Source: Prionace glauca
Taxonomy: Eukaryota; Chordata; Chondrichthyes; Carcharhiniformes; Carcharhinidae
Direction of reading: 5' to 3'
DNA: 64,000 nt
Assembly (NCBI GenBank): GCA_037974335.1
Contig: CM075760.1
Coordinates: 8,987,432 to 9,051,431 of the forward strand
Shown here: in pieces, positions 1 through 9,791 of the stretch
How the letters are laid out: each line of letters begins with the position of its first letter
How positions within the stretch are numbered: position 1 is the first letter of the stretch
Notes under the pieces: generated by a model
Databases searched by the model: none
Told to the model about the DNA's origin: nothing
What the model saw: only the letters and a program-made list of their open reading frames with translations
Program-made: the position numbers and the translations under genes

Positions 1-286
1 TAAATATCTCGGAGCTTCCCCAGGATATTGGATGTACCAGAAAAGATAATTGTCTGTATATTTTGCTTCGTAACTGCAGTTCAATATTACCGTCTGTCCT
101 TCCTGAACCGTTAATTCAGGCGGCTCCTGGGAAACTGAATCTTGGCCACTGGTTCCTGCAACAACATATAGAATGTGTGAGAAATCTGTGAATAAAAATA
201 ACCCATGAAACGCACACTGAAGATTTGAGCTCAGACTCACCGGACAATATGACCATTATTATCAGTAAAGCACACAGGGAACACAT
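1..286 (-). CDS. TCR alpha/delta-type V segment, 5' part (window-edge partial)
   Basis: Two exons on the minus strand. The leader exon (286 down to 241) encodes MCSLCALLIIMVILS plus one base and ends at a GTGAGT donor. The V exon starts at 155 after a TTGTTGCAG acceptor in the matching phase and reads DSVSQEPPELTVQEGQTVIL, then NC (first disulphide Cys), then LFWYIQYPGEAPRYL with the conserved Trp. The window edge removes framework 3, the YYC motif and the recombination signal, so function cannot be judged beyond the open 5' half. The family is the antigen-binding V domain of a T-cell receptor chain. Segments nearby end CALR or CAVR, which fits alpha/delta rather than immunoglobulin. Confidence 0.88.
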
Positions 287-416
287 GGATCCTGTTTGGA
301 AGAAAAAGGCGACACTGTTTAAAATGTGTTGTTGTTTCTAGTCTTGTAACACAGAGTAAACTCAGGTCAGAGGCAGCTTCAATCATTGGGAAACTGGGGG
401 CCGGTTATCAGTGCTG

Positions 417-446
417 CCATTGGCTGGTGTCTCAGCTCTGATGTCA
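417..446 (-). promoter_or_regulatory. CRE-like and CCAAT motifs upstream of the first V segment
   Basis: TGACATCA lies at 446-439 on the minus strand, about 150 bp before the leader ATG. It fits the TGAYRTCA core described for TCR V promoters. A CCAAT motif follows near 422-418. The plus-strand V segment at 4657 has a similar arrangement. Confidence 0.45.
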
Positions 447-1195
447 GCAGTGGACCAATCGCTGTGAGTGAAAGGTTTAATAGGGCTGATACGCACCAAT
501 CACATTCCGTCCCTGGCTGTGGGTGTCTACACTGCCTCCCTCTTTCTCTCTCTCACATTTTCCCTCATTCTGCATGTTCCTGGGTTTAACTCGTTTTCCT
601 CCGAACTCATTGTGTAAATATTTCTTTGGATCGATTTTTCTTTCTAATTAATGCGGAAAATTAAATATTTTATCATCGATCTGATGAACATGTACTAATG
701 AGTGCATCTAGAGCATGACAATAAATAATAATGAGGTGTTTTATGAATATGGAATAAGTAGTCACAGAACTCCACATCGACCTACGGTTTCACCGGAGTT
801 ACTCTTGTCCTTGGAAAGGACAGATTTCAATCAGTCATTATTTCTACTCAAGGGACTTTAGAATGGGACAACACTGGAACTGAATTTCACAACAGAACAC
901 TTTGAAAATGTATCGCCTCACAGCTAGGCACCTGATCCAGAACGATGATGAGTACAAATTAATGAAGTTATTCACCCCGGAAAGCTGCGTGTTTGTGTGT
1001 ATTGGATCAGGAAGTAATTGAGTTTGATCCGGGAGTAATCTGAGCGCCAAATGTCACATTTCTCAACAGTGACGATCGTTAACCTCAGTGAGGGAATACC
1101 ATTCAGACCAGGCTGTGTTGTGGTCTTAATTCTCCGTACATGTCGATAAGATGCAACACTTTTTTATTCAGAACCATTGATGATGAACTTCCACC
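447..1195. other. Intergenic, nothing recognised
   Basis: AT-rich unique-looking sequence between the two minus-strand V segments. No gene, V relic or repeat family was recognised. Confidence 0.5.
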
Positions 1196-1234
1196 GGTTT
1201 TTGTATGAGGTCCGTGGGAGCCTTATTCACTGTG
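1196..1234 (-). other. 23-bp-spacer recombination signal of the V at 1235
   Basis: Heptamer CACAGTG (1234-1228), a 23-bp spacer, and nonamer ACAAAAACC (1204-1196), read on the minus strand immediately after the V coding end. All consensus positions that matter for RAG binding are kept. Confidence 0.93.
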
Positions 1235-1709
1235 GGTCTCAGTGCACAGTAATACACGGCGCTGTCTGTCATCTTCAAACCTTTCATGGACAAGTGAAAA
1301 GTGCTTTGTTTCAGGCTGAGATTCCCGCTGAAATGCTCAAAGCCGGGAGCCGTCTCGTTAAACCCATAACTATCGGCTCTGAGCAGATACTGAGGAGCTC
1401 GGTGTGGATACTGGCGATACCAGAACAGGCTATAGCTTGTAGCTGATACAGAGTAATTGCAGGATATTGCTGAATCTTCACCCTCCGCTGCTTCAATTCT
1501 TGGCTCCAGCTGGGACACCGAGTCTCCGTTGCTCATCTCTGAAGATAAACAGCAGACACACAGTGGGTTAGGATTAAGAGGAAGACAATAATCAAACAGC
1601 GATGGGAAAAGGAGATTGCAAAAGGATTACGATGTACTTTTGGAAGATTCCAGTTTCACTGACCTGCGATCAGGACAATAACCAGAGTTAGAAATATTTT
1701 CACCCTCAT
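1235..1709 (-). CDS. TCR alpha/delta-type V segment, intact
   Basis: The leader exon (1709 down to 1664) encodes MRVKIFLTLVIVLIA plus one base before a GTCAGT donor. The V exon (1538 down to 1235) follows a CTTCAG acceptor in the same phase. It shows SAISCNYS (first Cys), SLFWYRQYPHRAPQYLL (conserved Trp), the framework-3 run LKMTDSAVYYC, and a CALR coding end directly abutting a canonical recombination signal. There are no stops and all landmark residues are present, so it should be rearrangeable. The V domain forms the antigen-binding face of a T-cell receptor chain after joining to a J (or D-J) segment. The intron is about 125 bp, normal for TCR V. Assignment to alpha/delta rather than beta or gamma rests on the CALR end and general framework look and is inference. 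Confidence 0.93.
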
Positions 1710-1830
1710 GGTTCCAGACTGAACTCCAGGAACAGAAACACGAATCTCTGGCTATAACCGATTTGGAATGTGAGAATTTGAAAGAGAAGAAGTATGCCAT
1801 ACCATTGGCTGGAGTTTATTTCCCCTCCCA

Positions 1831-1837
1831 TTTTATA
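1831..1837 (-). promoter_or_regulatory. Possible TATA box for the V at 1709
   Basis: TATAAAA on the minus strand about 122 bp before the leader ATG, within a palindrome-like CCATATAAAATGG. TATA boxes are not universal in V promoters, so this is tentative. Confidence 0.3.
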
Positions 1838-2040
1838 TGGGTCAATAGAAACTTTCTGAAGAAGGAGGCCGTGATGTTTTGTAAGTGATCACAGAACGCC
1901 CTCCCGTGGACAGTACAACCGCATCAGAAACAGACACAGAACCAAGAGCCCAGACAGATACACTCCGAGAAACATAGAGACACAGAAATATCCAGTAACA
2001 GCTACAATTCTGGGAAAGAGGAAACATCCACTCCACATCC

Positions 2041-2340
2041 AACCTGTTAACGTCTCTTACGGTTTGAAAGGTTTTAATAAAGTTGCCTCTTTCTCTTCTA
2101 AACTCTAGTGGATGCAAACCCAGCATCACCATTCTGTCTTTGTAAAATAACCTACTCATTCTGGTAATAGTTTTACAAACCTTCGAATATTTTCTAAAGC
2201 ATTACCATTAGATAAGGAGGCAAGTATTGTGCACAATTCTCCAAATATCGTCTCACAAATGCCCTGTATAACGGAAACATGCCCTGCCTATTTTTGCAAT
2301 ACATTCCCTCATAATAAGTGATAACATTCTATGTTATTTT
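2041..2340 (-). mobile_element. Old CR1-type LINE fragment
   Basis: Diverged minus-strand match to the CR1 ORF2 C-terminal region. The plus strand reads as the antisense of the region encoding RRGNFIKTFQTV, which parallels the RRLRGDLIE..K.. block of the younger copies in this window. Too decayed to date or subtype. Confidence 0.45.
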
Positions 2341-2474
2341 CTAATTAATTGCTGTACTTGTACATTAACCCCTTGTGATTTCTGGACGCGGACAGCCAAA
2401 TTCATTTATACCTCAGAGTTTCGTGATCGCTCGCCATTTACACATTAATCTTCTTTCATTTTCAGCATGTCAAA

Positions 2475-3139
2475 ATTGAGAACACCATCCACCAGGTACA
2501 CGGTACATACCCTTGCAACTCGGCTACCGTTGTCTACCTAATACGCTGCAGGAAAGGATGTCCCGAAGTCTGGTACATTGGGGAGACCATGCTGACGCTA
2601 CGACAACGGATGAATGAACATCGCTCAACAATCACCAGGCAAGACTATTCCCTTCCTGTTGGCGAACACTTCAGCTGTCACGGGCATTCGGACTCTGATC
2701 TTCGGGTAAGCGTTCTCCAAGGCGGCCTTCACGACACACGACAGCGCAGAGTCGCTGAGCAGAGACTGATAGTCAAGTTCTGCACACATGAGGACGGCCT
2801 CAACCGAGATTTTGGGTTCATGTCGCATTATCTGTAACCCCCATGACTTGCCTGGGTTTGCAACATCTCAGTAACTGTACTGTCTGGAGACAATGCACAT
2901 CTCTTTAACCTATGTTTAATGCTATCTCCACTCACATTGTCTGCACATCTAAGACTTGAATAGCAGGTTAGCTGTAAAGACTCGCATTCTAATCAGTATT
3001 CTGTAAACTGTGTGTGTCTTTATATGCCCTTCTCTGACCAGAACTTTCCACACACCTGACGAAGGAATAGCGTTTCCGAAAGCTTGTGTGTTTACTGGTA
3101 CATAAACTGGTTGGACTTTATCCTGGTGTTGTGAGAATT
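2475..3139 (+). mobile_element. Penelope-like element, 3' part with GIY-YIG endonuclease
   Basis: Reads VVYLIRCRKGCPE then WYIGETMLTLRQRMNEHRS, the GIY-YIG nuclease signature of Penelope-like elements, followed by the family's C-terminal block ending FGFMSHYL near 2836 and a 3' tail. The tail (GAAAGCTTGTG near 3080 and GGTGTTGTGAGAATTCTTACTG at its end) is shared with copies at 14.6, 32.5, 42.2 and 49.7 kb. It is a 5'-truncated fossil. Its 3' end lies directly against the middle of a V exon. Confidence 0.85.
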
Positions 3140-3335
3140 CTTACTGCACTGGTACCGTCAGCAGGCCTGGAAAGCTCCAGTGTACATGGTTCTTCTTATT
3201 GGAGGGAATGCGCAAAGGGGCAGTGACCTCAAAGATAAGTTTTTTTCTAAATTTGATAAAAATAACAAGACTACCAAGCTAACGATCAGTTATACTGTGA
3301 TCTCCGATAGCGCCATGTATTCCTGTGCCATGAAG
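3140..3335 (+). pseudogene. TCR V segment fragment, 5' half lost
   Basis: Starts abruptly after the Penelope-like tail at LHWYRQQAWKAPVYM (conserved Trp), and continues through a framework-3 stretch KTTKLTISYTVISDSAMYS to CAMK. The leader, framework 1 and first Cys are missing. YYC has become YSC, although the Cys is kept. A TTTTCAG acceptor-like site at 2454-2465, just before the Penelope-like copy, may be the original V exon acceptor. The simplest reading is a V segment broken by the insertion, with loss of the first half of the exon. Confidence 0.85.
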
Positions 3336-3377
3336 CACATACTTCTGCAGAGATATGACGCATGCCGTACAAAAACC
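3336..3377 (+). other. Decayed recombination signal of the V fragment
   Basis: CACATAC (3336-3342) and a perfect nonamer ACAAAAACC (3369-3377) separated by 26 bp rather than 23. The heptamer lacks the consensus end. Probably not usable. Confidence 0.6.
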
Positions 3378-4276
3378 CCACATTGGCAGTTCCAGTTAGC
3401 TGCCAGCAGGGCGCGCTCACGCGCCCCTAATTCAGATTCCACAGTGAGAGTGCCAGAGATTCATCAAATTACAACAAAACACAACACTCAGAAACAACAA
3501 CTGATGTGGTACAGTTTCACAGTTACATTAGTTGATGATTTTAACTTACATTTGCAATGGACACAACATTGACAAGTCGATTTGAGATTCCGTAACTCCC
3601 TTGTTTTGATTTTCAATGCGTTTCTCTGCCCATTTGTTCCTAACTGTTCTTGCCTTTCCTGGTTTATGGAAATTGTGCGCATTTCCCTTTCCCAGTCTTT
3701 AACGTAAACATTTAAAGCTTTTTCTGTTACCTTGTACATTAATTCAGAACCTCTCTAATACAGCTGCTCAGCTTCCCATCCGCGTCACTGTTAAAGATTT
3801 TGCAAAGTATTGAAACATTTACGAACACTGACACTCCCGGTCCGAGTCTACTGATCCGCAATATGGAATGAACATTTGGCTACCACTGTTACAGAGAGGC
3901 AAAGTTATAGAATTCCAATGTGACATTATTATTGAGTTCAATTCTCTCCAGACCAGGTCTACCTGTGACTACACTATCTATGGTAGCCCCGCCCACAGGT
4001 TTCCTGTGCTCTTCTCACCCTGACCCGTCTCACCTGCGTTGTTTTATTAGAGCTTTTATCGGAGATATCGATCTTTTCTGCTTTCCCCTGCTTGGCACTC
4101 TTTTGATCAGCAAGCTATATTCCCACTCTGAAGCAGGATTTCACACACTGCAAAGTTAGAAATTGAGGGAGCATCGTGTGGAAATATCTTAGGCCATTCA
4201 TTATTCTATCACTTCTAATGAAGTCGATGTCTCAACTTAGAAAAAAATCCTTCCCCACCATAACTGCTTTCCCAAA
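3378..4276. other. Intergenic, nothing recognised
   Basis: No gene or clear repeat family seen. Open frames here are short and lack family signatures. Confidence 0.45.
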
Positions 4277-4425
4277 CATGTTTCAAAACAAGCTGCTTGT
4301 TATGTTGTTGTGTGGACGGATATTGTCATTCTCCATGTTAGAAGAGAGCCATCAAGACTCAGGGAACCAGTCGGTTCCTGAAATGACAGTTGAAGGGGAA
4401 AGTAATCTCCTGTCGTGGGATGACC
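4277..4425 (+). pseudogene. Probable TCR V relic (leader plus framework 1)
   Basis: One frame runs MFQNKLLVMLLCG (signal-peptide-like) into DSGNQSVPEMTVEGESNLLS followed by W where the first Cys would be. The pattern SV.EMTV.EGES..LS matches V framework 1. Nothing resembling CDR1 or later framework follows. The leader is continuous with the V part, with no obvious donor between them. It sits 230 bp before the leader of the intact V at 4657. A chance match is possible because only about 20 framework residues support it. Confidence 0.4.
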
Positions 4426-4521
4426 AAATTCACTTCTCTCCGCCAATAGGATGAATTGCAGACAAAGGAACGATGAGATCATTGGTTGCATTGAAGTACA
4501 TAGAAACTTGAAGCTGATTGG

Positions 4522-4556
4522 ATGTCATCTGATGACATTTTTAGCAGTAAACCAAT
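4522..4556 (+). promoter_or_regulatory. Palindromic CRE-like motif and CCAAT box before the V at 4657
   Basis: ATGTCATC-T-GATGACAT (4522-4538) is a perfect 8-bp inverted repeat around one base and contains TGACAT. CCAAT follows at 4552. The pair lies 100-135 bp before the leader ATG, as in the first V segment on the other strand. Confidence 0.45.
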
Positions 4557-4656
4557 CAACAGGGGCCCGGATCTGACTCGATCTTTTCCGCTCTTGACTA
4601 AAAACAATTCAGCTTCAACCCGTTCTGGTCAAATTCGCCGCAAGCTCGTTGCAAAC

Positions 4657-5542
4657 ATGTCTCCTTTTACTCTGCATTTATTCCTCACAGCGGCAGCACT
4701 TTTAACCGGTAGGTTCACAAACTGATCCAGTCTGTGCTACACATCTTCGCCATAAACTACATTCTATCCTGCGCTTCGCTCAGTGCGAGGGGCTAAGGGT
4801 GTGTGGTCAGGGAATGGATTGATCTCAACATCGAAAAATTATCAGGTTCTCAACACTGAACACTGTTGGGATTAGGCACAATTCCCCCATGGAATGAGAG
4901 AGATTGAGTTGGCTCACGTTGAAACCAGTGAATAACTTGGGCAACACCACACTTCAAAAAGACAGACCGAGAGCAGTTTCCAATTACAGGAACTGAAGGC
5001 GAGGAACTGATCTCATTAGAAAGAATAGAAAGTTTATGGTAGAAACTTTAGTCAATCGCCACAACCACTTTCCCTTTCCAGCCGCTGAACTCTGAAATAT
5101 ATTTTTGTTGCGCTGTGTGATTTCTTTCTGAGATTACTGCTCAAGATGACGACATATTTGGTGGAGGGTGCGGGTAGGTGGGGGAGACAGAGTGAAGTCG
5201 CATTGTTTCTTTAATATTTCTTTGCGTTCTTACAGGACATTGTGGAGGAGATTCTGTTTCACAGACACCGGCTGCAGTCACCGTTACTGAAGGAGATGTT
5301 GTTCAGTTACTCTGTAATTACACAGTTACAAGTAGCAGCATTCCTTATTTATTTTGGTACCGACAGCATTCCAGCGGGTCCATGGAGTTTCTGCTGAAGA
5401 GATATAGATACAGCGACAAAACAGAGACATCCCTCGGGGACCGTTTTACAGCGGAGCTCAATGATACAACCCGCACCGTCCCGCTGAAAGTGTCTAAAAC
5501 AGAGCTGACAGACTCCGGGGTGTATTACTGCGCACTGAGACC
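4657..5542 (+). CDS. TCR alpha/delta-type V segment, intact
   Basis: Leader exon 4657-4708 encodes MSPFTLHLFLTAAALLT plus one base, then a GTAGGT donor. The V exon starts at 5236 after TTCTTACAG, same phase. It reads HCGGDSVSQTPAAVTVTEGD, VVQLLC (first Cys), PYLFWYRQHSSGSMEFLLK (Trp), KTELTDSGVYYC and a CALR end. No stops. The intron is about 530 bp, longer than that of the V at 1709. It points the opposite way to its neighbours on the left, so joining to a J on one side would require inversion for one of the two sets. All landmarks for a usable V are present. Confidence 0.93.
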
Positions 5543-5581
5543 CACAGAGACTCAGAGCTGGGCTGAACCTGTACAAAAACT
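5543..5581 (+). other. 23-bp-spacer recombination signal of the V at 4657
   Basis: Heptamer CACAGAG (5543-5549), a 23-bp spacer and nonamer ACAAAAACT (5573-5581). One heptamer position departs from CACAGTG, but the critical CAC is intact. Confidence 0.9.
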
Positions 5582-5897
5582 CTCACGGCTTCATTCAACA
5601 TAACGGAGCGTGAGGCAAACATTGTGATCAGACTGAGTCTGAAATGGAACCTGAAATCGTGGTGATTTCTCAATCTTTTACTGAGAATATTTTTATGAAT
5701 AACAAATATGTTGCAAAATTAAAACATCGAGACAATTAAAAGAATGAGCTTGAGAATTTGTTTTGTAAGTTTTAATGTCCCGAAGTGTTTTATGTAATAA
5801 ACACAGCAGCTATTTTTGGACTCACAATGATATTATTTCATTCAGTAATATTGTAGTGCTCTGGCAGTGTCAGTCATTGTGATTGGTGAACACATAC
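5582..5897. other. Intergenic AT-rich stretch
   Basis: Nothing recognised beyond AT-rich sequence following the V segment. Confidence 0.4.
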
Positions 5898-6171
5898 CGA
5901 ACAGGATGTTTCTCTTGCTCTTTTTGGAAACAGTGACCATGTGGCACCTCCACCTGAGGGGGAAGACGGTACCCCAGATTTAACAGGTCATCGAGAGGCT
6001 GACAGCTCTGACGGTGCAGCATTTCTAAACACTGCACTGTCTCCTCGGTAAGTTCCCGGAGTTTTGTTCCGGATAGATTGCTGATGTCTCTTGGAGTGGA
6101 AAGAATTTCTGAAGGGACTGGAGACAGAATTCGGGAAGTCTCGGGGAGTGGTGTCCACTCATTAACCCGAT
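5898..6171 (-). CDS. Candidate unrecognised exon
   Basis: A 274-nt open stretch on the minus strand flanked by a good acceptor (GTTTTACCCAG, after a T-rich run) and a donor (CG|GTATGT). One frame is open throughout: it begins RVNEWTPLPETSRILSPVPS and includes KLRELTEETVQCLEML, NLGYRLPPQVEVPHGH and QKEQEKHPVR. It enters in phase 1 and leaves in phase 2. I do not recognise the family, and no partner exon with matching phase was found nearby. It could be an exon of a host gene interrupted by the V cluster, or a chance open frame. Confidence 0.3.
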
Positions 6172-6373
6172 CTGGGTAAAACAAATTGAAATAATGAAAA
6201 TGAAATTAAAACTAAACATTATTGGTTCCCGTGGAATCAGGAAGGCAATGAACGCAACCTGTACAAAAGGTATCCGTCGAAAAAAGAGATCGTACTTTTA
6301 CTGATGTAGCGCCTTTCACAGACTCCAGAGGTCAAATGGGACTTGCGAACCTAAGGAATTTCATTTTCAGTGT

Positions 6374-6500
6374 AGAACATAGAACATTACAGCGCAGTAC
6401 AGGCCCTTCGGCCCTCGATGTTGCGCCGGCCAGTGGGACCAATCTAATGACCCTCTAACCTAAACTATTCCAATGTTATCCATATGCCTATAGTTGTGGT
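6374..6500 (-). mobile_element. CR1 3'-end fragment
   Basis: The plus strand reads AGAACATAGAACATTACAGC then AGGCCCTTCGGCCCTCGATG, the antisense of the CR1 subfamily tail with GTTCTATGTTCT repeats. Only the tail and about 100 bp remain. Confidence 0.75.
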
Positions 6501-6804
6501 GATGTTACAAACTTCATCACCGCAGGAGGCAGTAGGAATTCTCAATCAGAAATTCACATCACTCTGACCCTGGAGTAAAGGGAATGGGGAATTTAAGTAT
6601 GTGCCGGTTACATTGAACTTGTCGCAAATTTGAACCAAATAATGGACACCTCTCTCTCTCTTTCTGTCTTTTCACCCATCCTCGCTCTCTTTCTGCTACA
6701 TTGAGGAGCCATATTGACGATCTATATTGTCTTGAACGTCGTACTCAGGCTACCTAATGACATTAGGATACAACGCTCTATAGAGTTCACTCTCTAAGTC
6801 AACA

Positions 6805-7078
6805 AAGAACAACGCAGCACGGGAAACAGGCCCTTCGGCACAACGAGCCCGCGCCGCCGTCCCATGGTCAGTGACCTATTCATGATTTTAGTCTATGCCT
6901 AAAGTGTGAGGATCAGGGAGGTCCAATATAGGGACAATTTGTTACCCAATCAATCAGCCTAAAAGCACATTTCTGGGATGTGGGAGGAAACCGGAGCACC
7001 CGGAGGAAACCCACGCAACCATGGGGAGAACGCGCAAACTCCCACGGACACAGGCCCAACTCCATGTGTCTGCACAGC
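6805..7078 (-). mobile_element. tRNA-derived SINE (HE1-like), partial
   Basis: Antisense match to the SINE body seen intact at 44.0 kb: GGGAGGAAACCGGAGCACCC and GGAAACCCACGCA are the reverse of the GGTTTCCTCC..GTGCTCCGG block, and the tail carries the AGGCCCTTCGG box. The tRNA-like head is missing. Confidence 0.7.
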
Positions 7079-7289
7079 AACAGAGATAGCCTCTGAGCTG
7101 TCATGATGCCCTCGAGATGGTCCAGTTTACGCACACCAACGACATGAAGCAGTAGGCAACTCCCGAAGCAATATCCAAGAGCAGCCCACCACAACCTGCC
7201 GCCCGCATGCCCCTTGCTGGACTTAAATGCCTGTGGATAAAAAATTCATTATTAAAAGACTCTATATCCCTGAGGCTAAAACTGAACCC

Positions 7290-8175
7290 CAAGCCTACAA
7301 TGTTTAGTAAGGCCTGCTATATCCCCCTATATGTAGACCGCTCATGTGGCTGTCCAAGTGACTCTTGAACAACCCTAGCGTGCCTGCTTCCACCACCTTA
7401 CTCGGCAGTGCATTCCACATCCCCACTACCCTTTGTGTGAAAAGCTGCCCTCTAATATTAGTCTTATACCTAGCCCCCCTCACCCTAAGCCCGTGACCCC
7501 TCGTTCTATCCATTTCTAATAGCGGAAAAAGCTTACCACCATTTACTCTATCTATCCCCTTCATAATCTTAAAAACCTCTATTAGATCCCCCCTCAGCCA
7601 ACGTCTCTCAAGGGAAAACAGCCCAAGTGCGTTCAATCTTTCCTCGTAAGACAGCCCTTCCATACCAGGCAACATCCTGGTAAATCTCCGCTGCACTCTC
7701 TCCAGGATCTCTACATCCTTCCGGTAGTACGGCGACCAGAACTGGACGCAGTACTCCAGGCCTAACCAACGTTCTATACAACTGCAACATCAGACTCCTA
7801 CTCTTATATTCTATACCCCTTCCTATGAAGGCTAACATGCCATACGCTTTCCTCATCACATTCTGCACCTGCACCGACACCTTCAGGGACTTGTGTACCT
7901 GCACCCCCAGATCTCTCTGCGTATCTATACTCCGGATAGTTCTACCTTTTATCATATAACTCCCCTCCACATTATTCCGGCCAAAGTGCATCACCTCGCA
8001 TTTCTCCGGATTAAATTCCATTTGCCATCTATCTGCCCAATCTACCAGCCTGTCTATGTCCTGTTGCATTGCCAGGCACTGCTCCTCAGTACCCGCCAAT
8101 CCAACCATCTTAGTGTCATCAGCAAATTTGCTGATCACACCCTCTTCCAAGTCATTAATATGTACCCTGTTCCCA
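7290..8175 (-). mobile_element. CR1 LINE, ORF2 3' part (subfamily D)
   Basis: Minus-strand ORF2 pieces: SKFADDTKMVGLAGTEEQ, QMEFNPEKCEVMHFGRNN, RDLGVQVHKSLK and LMLQLYRTLVRP in one frame (8150-7760), then RRFTRMLPGMEGLSYEERLN, RRWLRGDLIEVFKIMKG and NIRGQLFTQRVVGMWNALPS in another (7696-7304). One frameshift separates them near 7740-7760. The 5' part (endonuclease, fingers of RT) and the very 3' tail are missing. Confidence 0.85.
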
Positions 8176-8992
8176 CCTCATCCTCCAGCCATCATGCCTT
8201 GACGTGGCGCTAGGTGACCACAGATTTCCATTAGATTGCTCCATGATTATGCCTGACAAATTACTGCAGTGGCTTTCATTACCTCCTGCAGTATGTGTGA
8301 CCAGGAACCTGTTCTGTTCTCACCACCTGTTATTAGGCATACTGGAAGAATTCAGACCCTGATATTCAACACTTGGTGACAAGGAGAACACAGCTCTGCT
8401 GCCAAAAGACCACAAAGCAGTTTCGAACCCAAAGCTTCTTGTCCAGAAGACCTGCTTCAGTGCCCGGTATTCCATAATTGGCATAAAAGCTATTGCTCTA
8501 AATACACTGCGGTTTGCGGTGTTGAGGCGCGCAGATATTTCCTGTAACACCAGCTGTCACCTGTAACAGGGGGAACTGACGGTTCTACAAGGTTTAACTA
8601 AAGGGAACGTCATCAGTGAAGCAATGATCCTCGATGTTGTTCTCGAATATTGTTACATGATATCACTGGATTTATATTGCAATAGTTTATTATGGGTTTT
8701 TTTTACATCTATGTTACTATTCTATATCTGATACGTTTGTTATTGTTTTCATTTTTCTCCATTTGCTGCTTCATATTGATACAAGATCATTTGTCTCAGT
8801 TTTATGATGAGTCAAGGAGTAATTTGTATATTTCTAATGTGGGTTTTTCTGCAAGTTCTATTAATAGAAACATTAAAATATTTAATTCCATCATATAACT
8901 CGCTAGAAAAACTTGTTATATCGATATTGATTGAACTACGTTCTCTTCTAAAGACCATGGGATGTTTGTCTCCACAGTGCCCATGTCGAGTG
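8176..8992. other. Intergenic, nothing recognised
   Basis: 8640-8930 is strongly AT-rich. No V relic, gene or known repeat was identified. Confidence 0.45.
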
Positions 8993-9031
8993 AGTTACTG
9001 TACCGGCTTTGCATCTCTCTGTTTCACAGTG
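8993..9031 (-). other. Decayed recombination signal of the V pseudogene at 9032
   Basis: Read on minus: CACTGTG (9031-9025), exactly 23 bp, then ACAGTAACT (9001-8993), which keeps six of nine consensus nonamer bases. Spacing is preserved although the coding part is dead. Confidence 0.7.
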
Positions 9032-9311
9032 CCTCAACTGCACTGTATCCACCGCAGCAGCTGACAGTTCGACCGTGTTAACGCTGAGACCGATGTATCC
9101 TTTCTCACTGCCTCCGATACTTTAAACCTTCCCTCAGCTGTTTCATCTCTGAATGTGGAAACGACTTTCTCTGGAGCTTGATCGGTGAATTGCCGGTATC
9201 AAAATACAAACTCATTCCCAGTAACAGCAATATTGTGATGAAGAGAGATGGTCTGTCCTTGATTTACCCGATACATTGATATCTGAAGTGTCTTCGAGTG
9301 ACAATGAACAT
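9032..9311 (-). pseudogene. TCR V pseudogene
   Basis: After a TTTTGACAG acceptor the exon reads DVHCHSKTLQISMYRVNQGQ, TISLHHN (His replaces the first Cys) and GNEFVF, a stop in place of the conserved Trp, then YRQFTDQAPEKVVSTFRDE and GRFKVSEAV. A further frame change precedes a degraded YYC (HC). No leader exon was found upstream. It is a long-dead V copy whose framework 2 (YRQ...P) is still clear. Confidence 0.85.
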
Positions 9312-9752
9312 CTGTCAAAACAAGAACAAAATTAACATAAAGATACATAGAGGGATAATTAAATAAAGCTCTTATGCATATTGGCTAAAAAAGTTAACTA
9401 ACGGTCTATCCACCTATCTGTCTGTCTGCGTCTAACTGTCAACATATCTACCCCTTATCAATCTGAATATTTACCTATGTCCTTGTTGATCTATCTTTTT
9501 CTCGATTATCCATCTAGATACTTGACAGGCAGATTTTTCTGCCTTTCTCTTTAATTTGCTTGTGGAACAGCGGAACAGTTTTGTTTTTAAACTTAATACG
9601 CTTCGATACTCTGCATCTTTAAAGACATCTTTAGGATGTTAGAACGCTATCTAGATAGGACATTAAATGTGCGAAAGTAACATTGAAGAATATTAATGGC
9701 ATTTCTGGTTTGCAGAAAACTTAAAAGTGCAGCGGAGACAGGGCAGTGAACT
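9312..9752. other. Intergenic AT-rich stretch with TATC/TCTG simple repeats
   Basis: 9400-9540 has degenerate CTATC/CTGTC repeats. No gene seen. Confidence 0.4.
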
Positions 9753-9784
9753 GAATATCACAACAGGGGATCCGCTCTTTGTCT

Positions 9785-9791
9785 CACTGTG
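9785..9791 (-). other. Recombination heptamer without a recognisable nonamer
   Basis: CACAGTG directly follows the V coding end at 9792. At 23-bp spacing the next nine bases (9761-9753) are GTGATATTC, only three matches to consensus, and 12-, 22- and 24-bp spacings are no better. Confidence 0.7.

Noticed and set aside
2475-3139. Calling the GIY-YIG fragment a bacterial-type UvrC or homing endonuclease gene
   Set aside because: The flanking Cys-rich linker and tail in the longer copy at 42.2-43.1 kb identify a Penelope-like element.
8320-8550. Possible V relic or exon
   Set aside because: No framework motif, splice pair or recombination signal could be placed.
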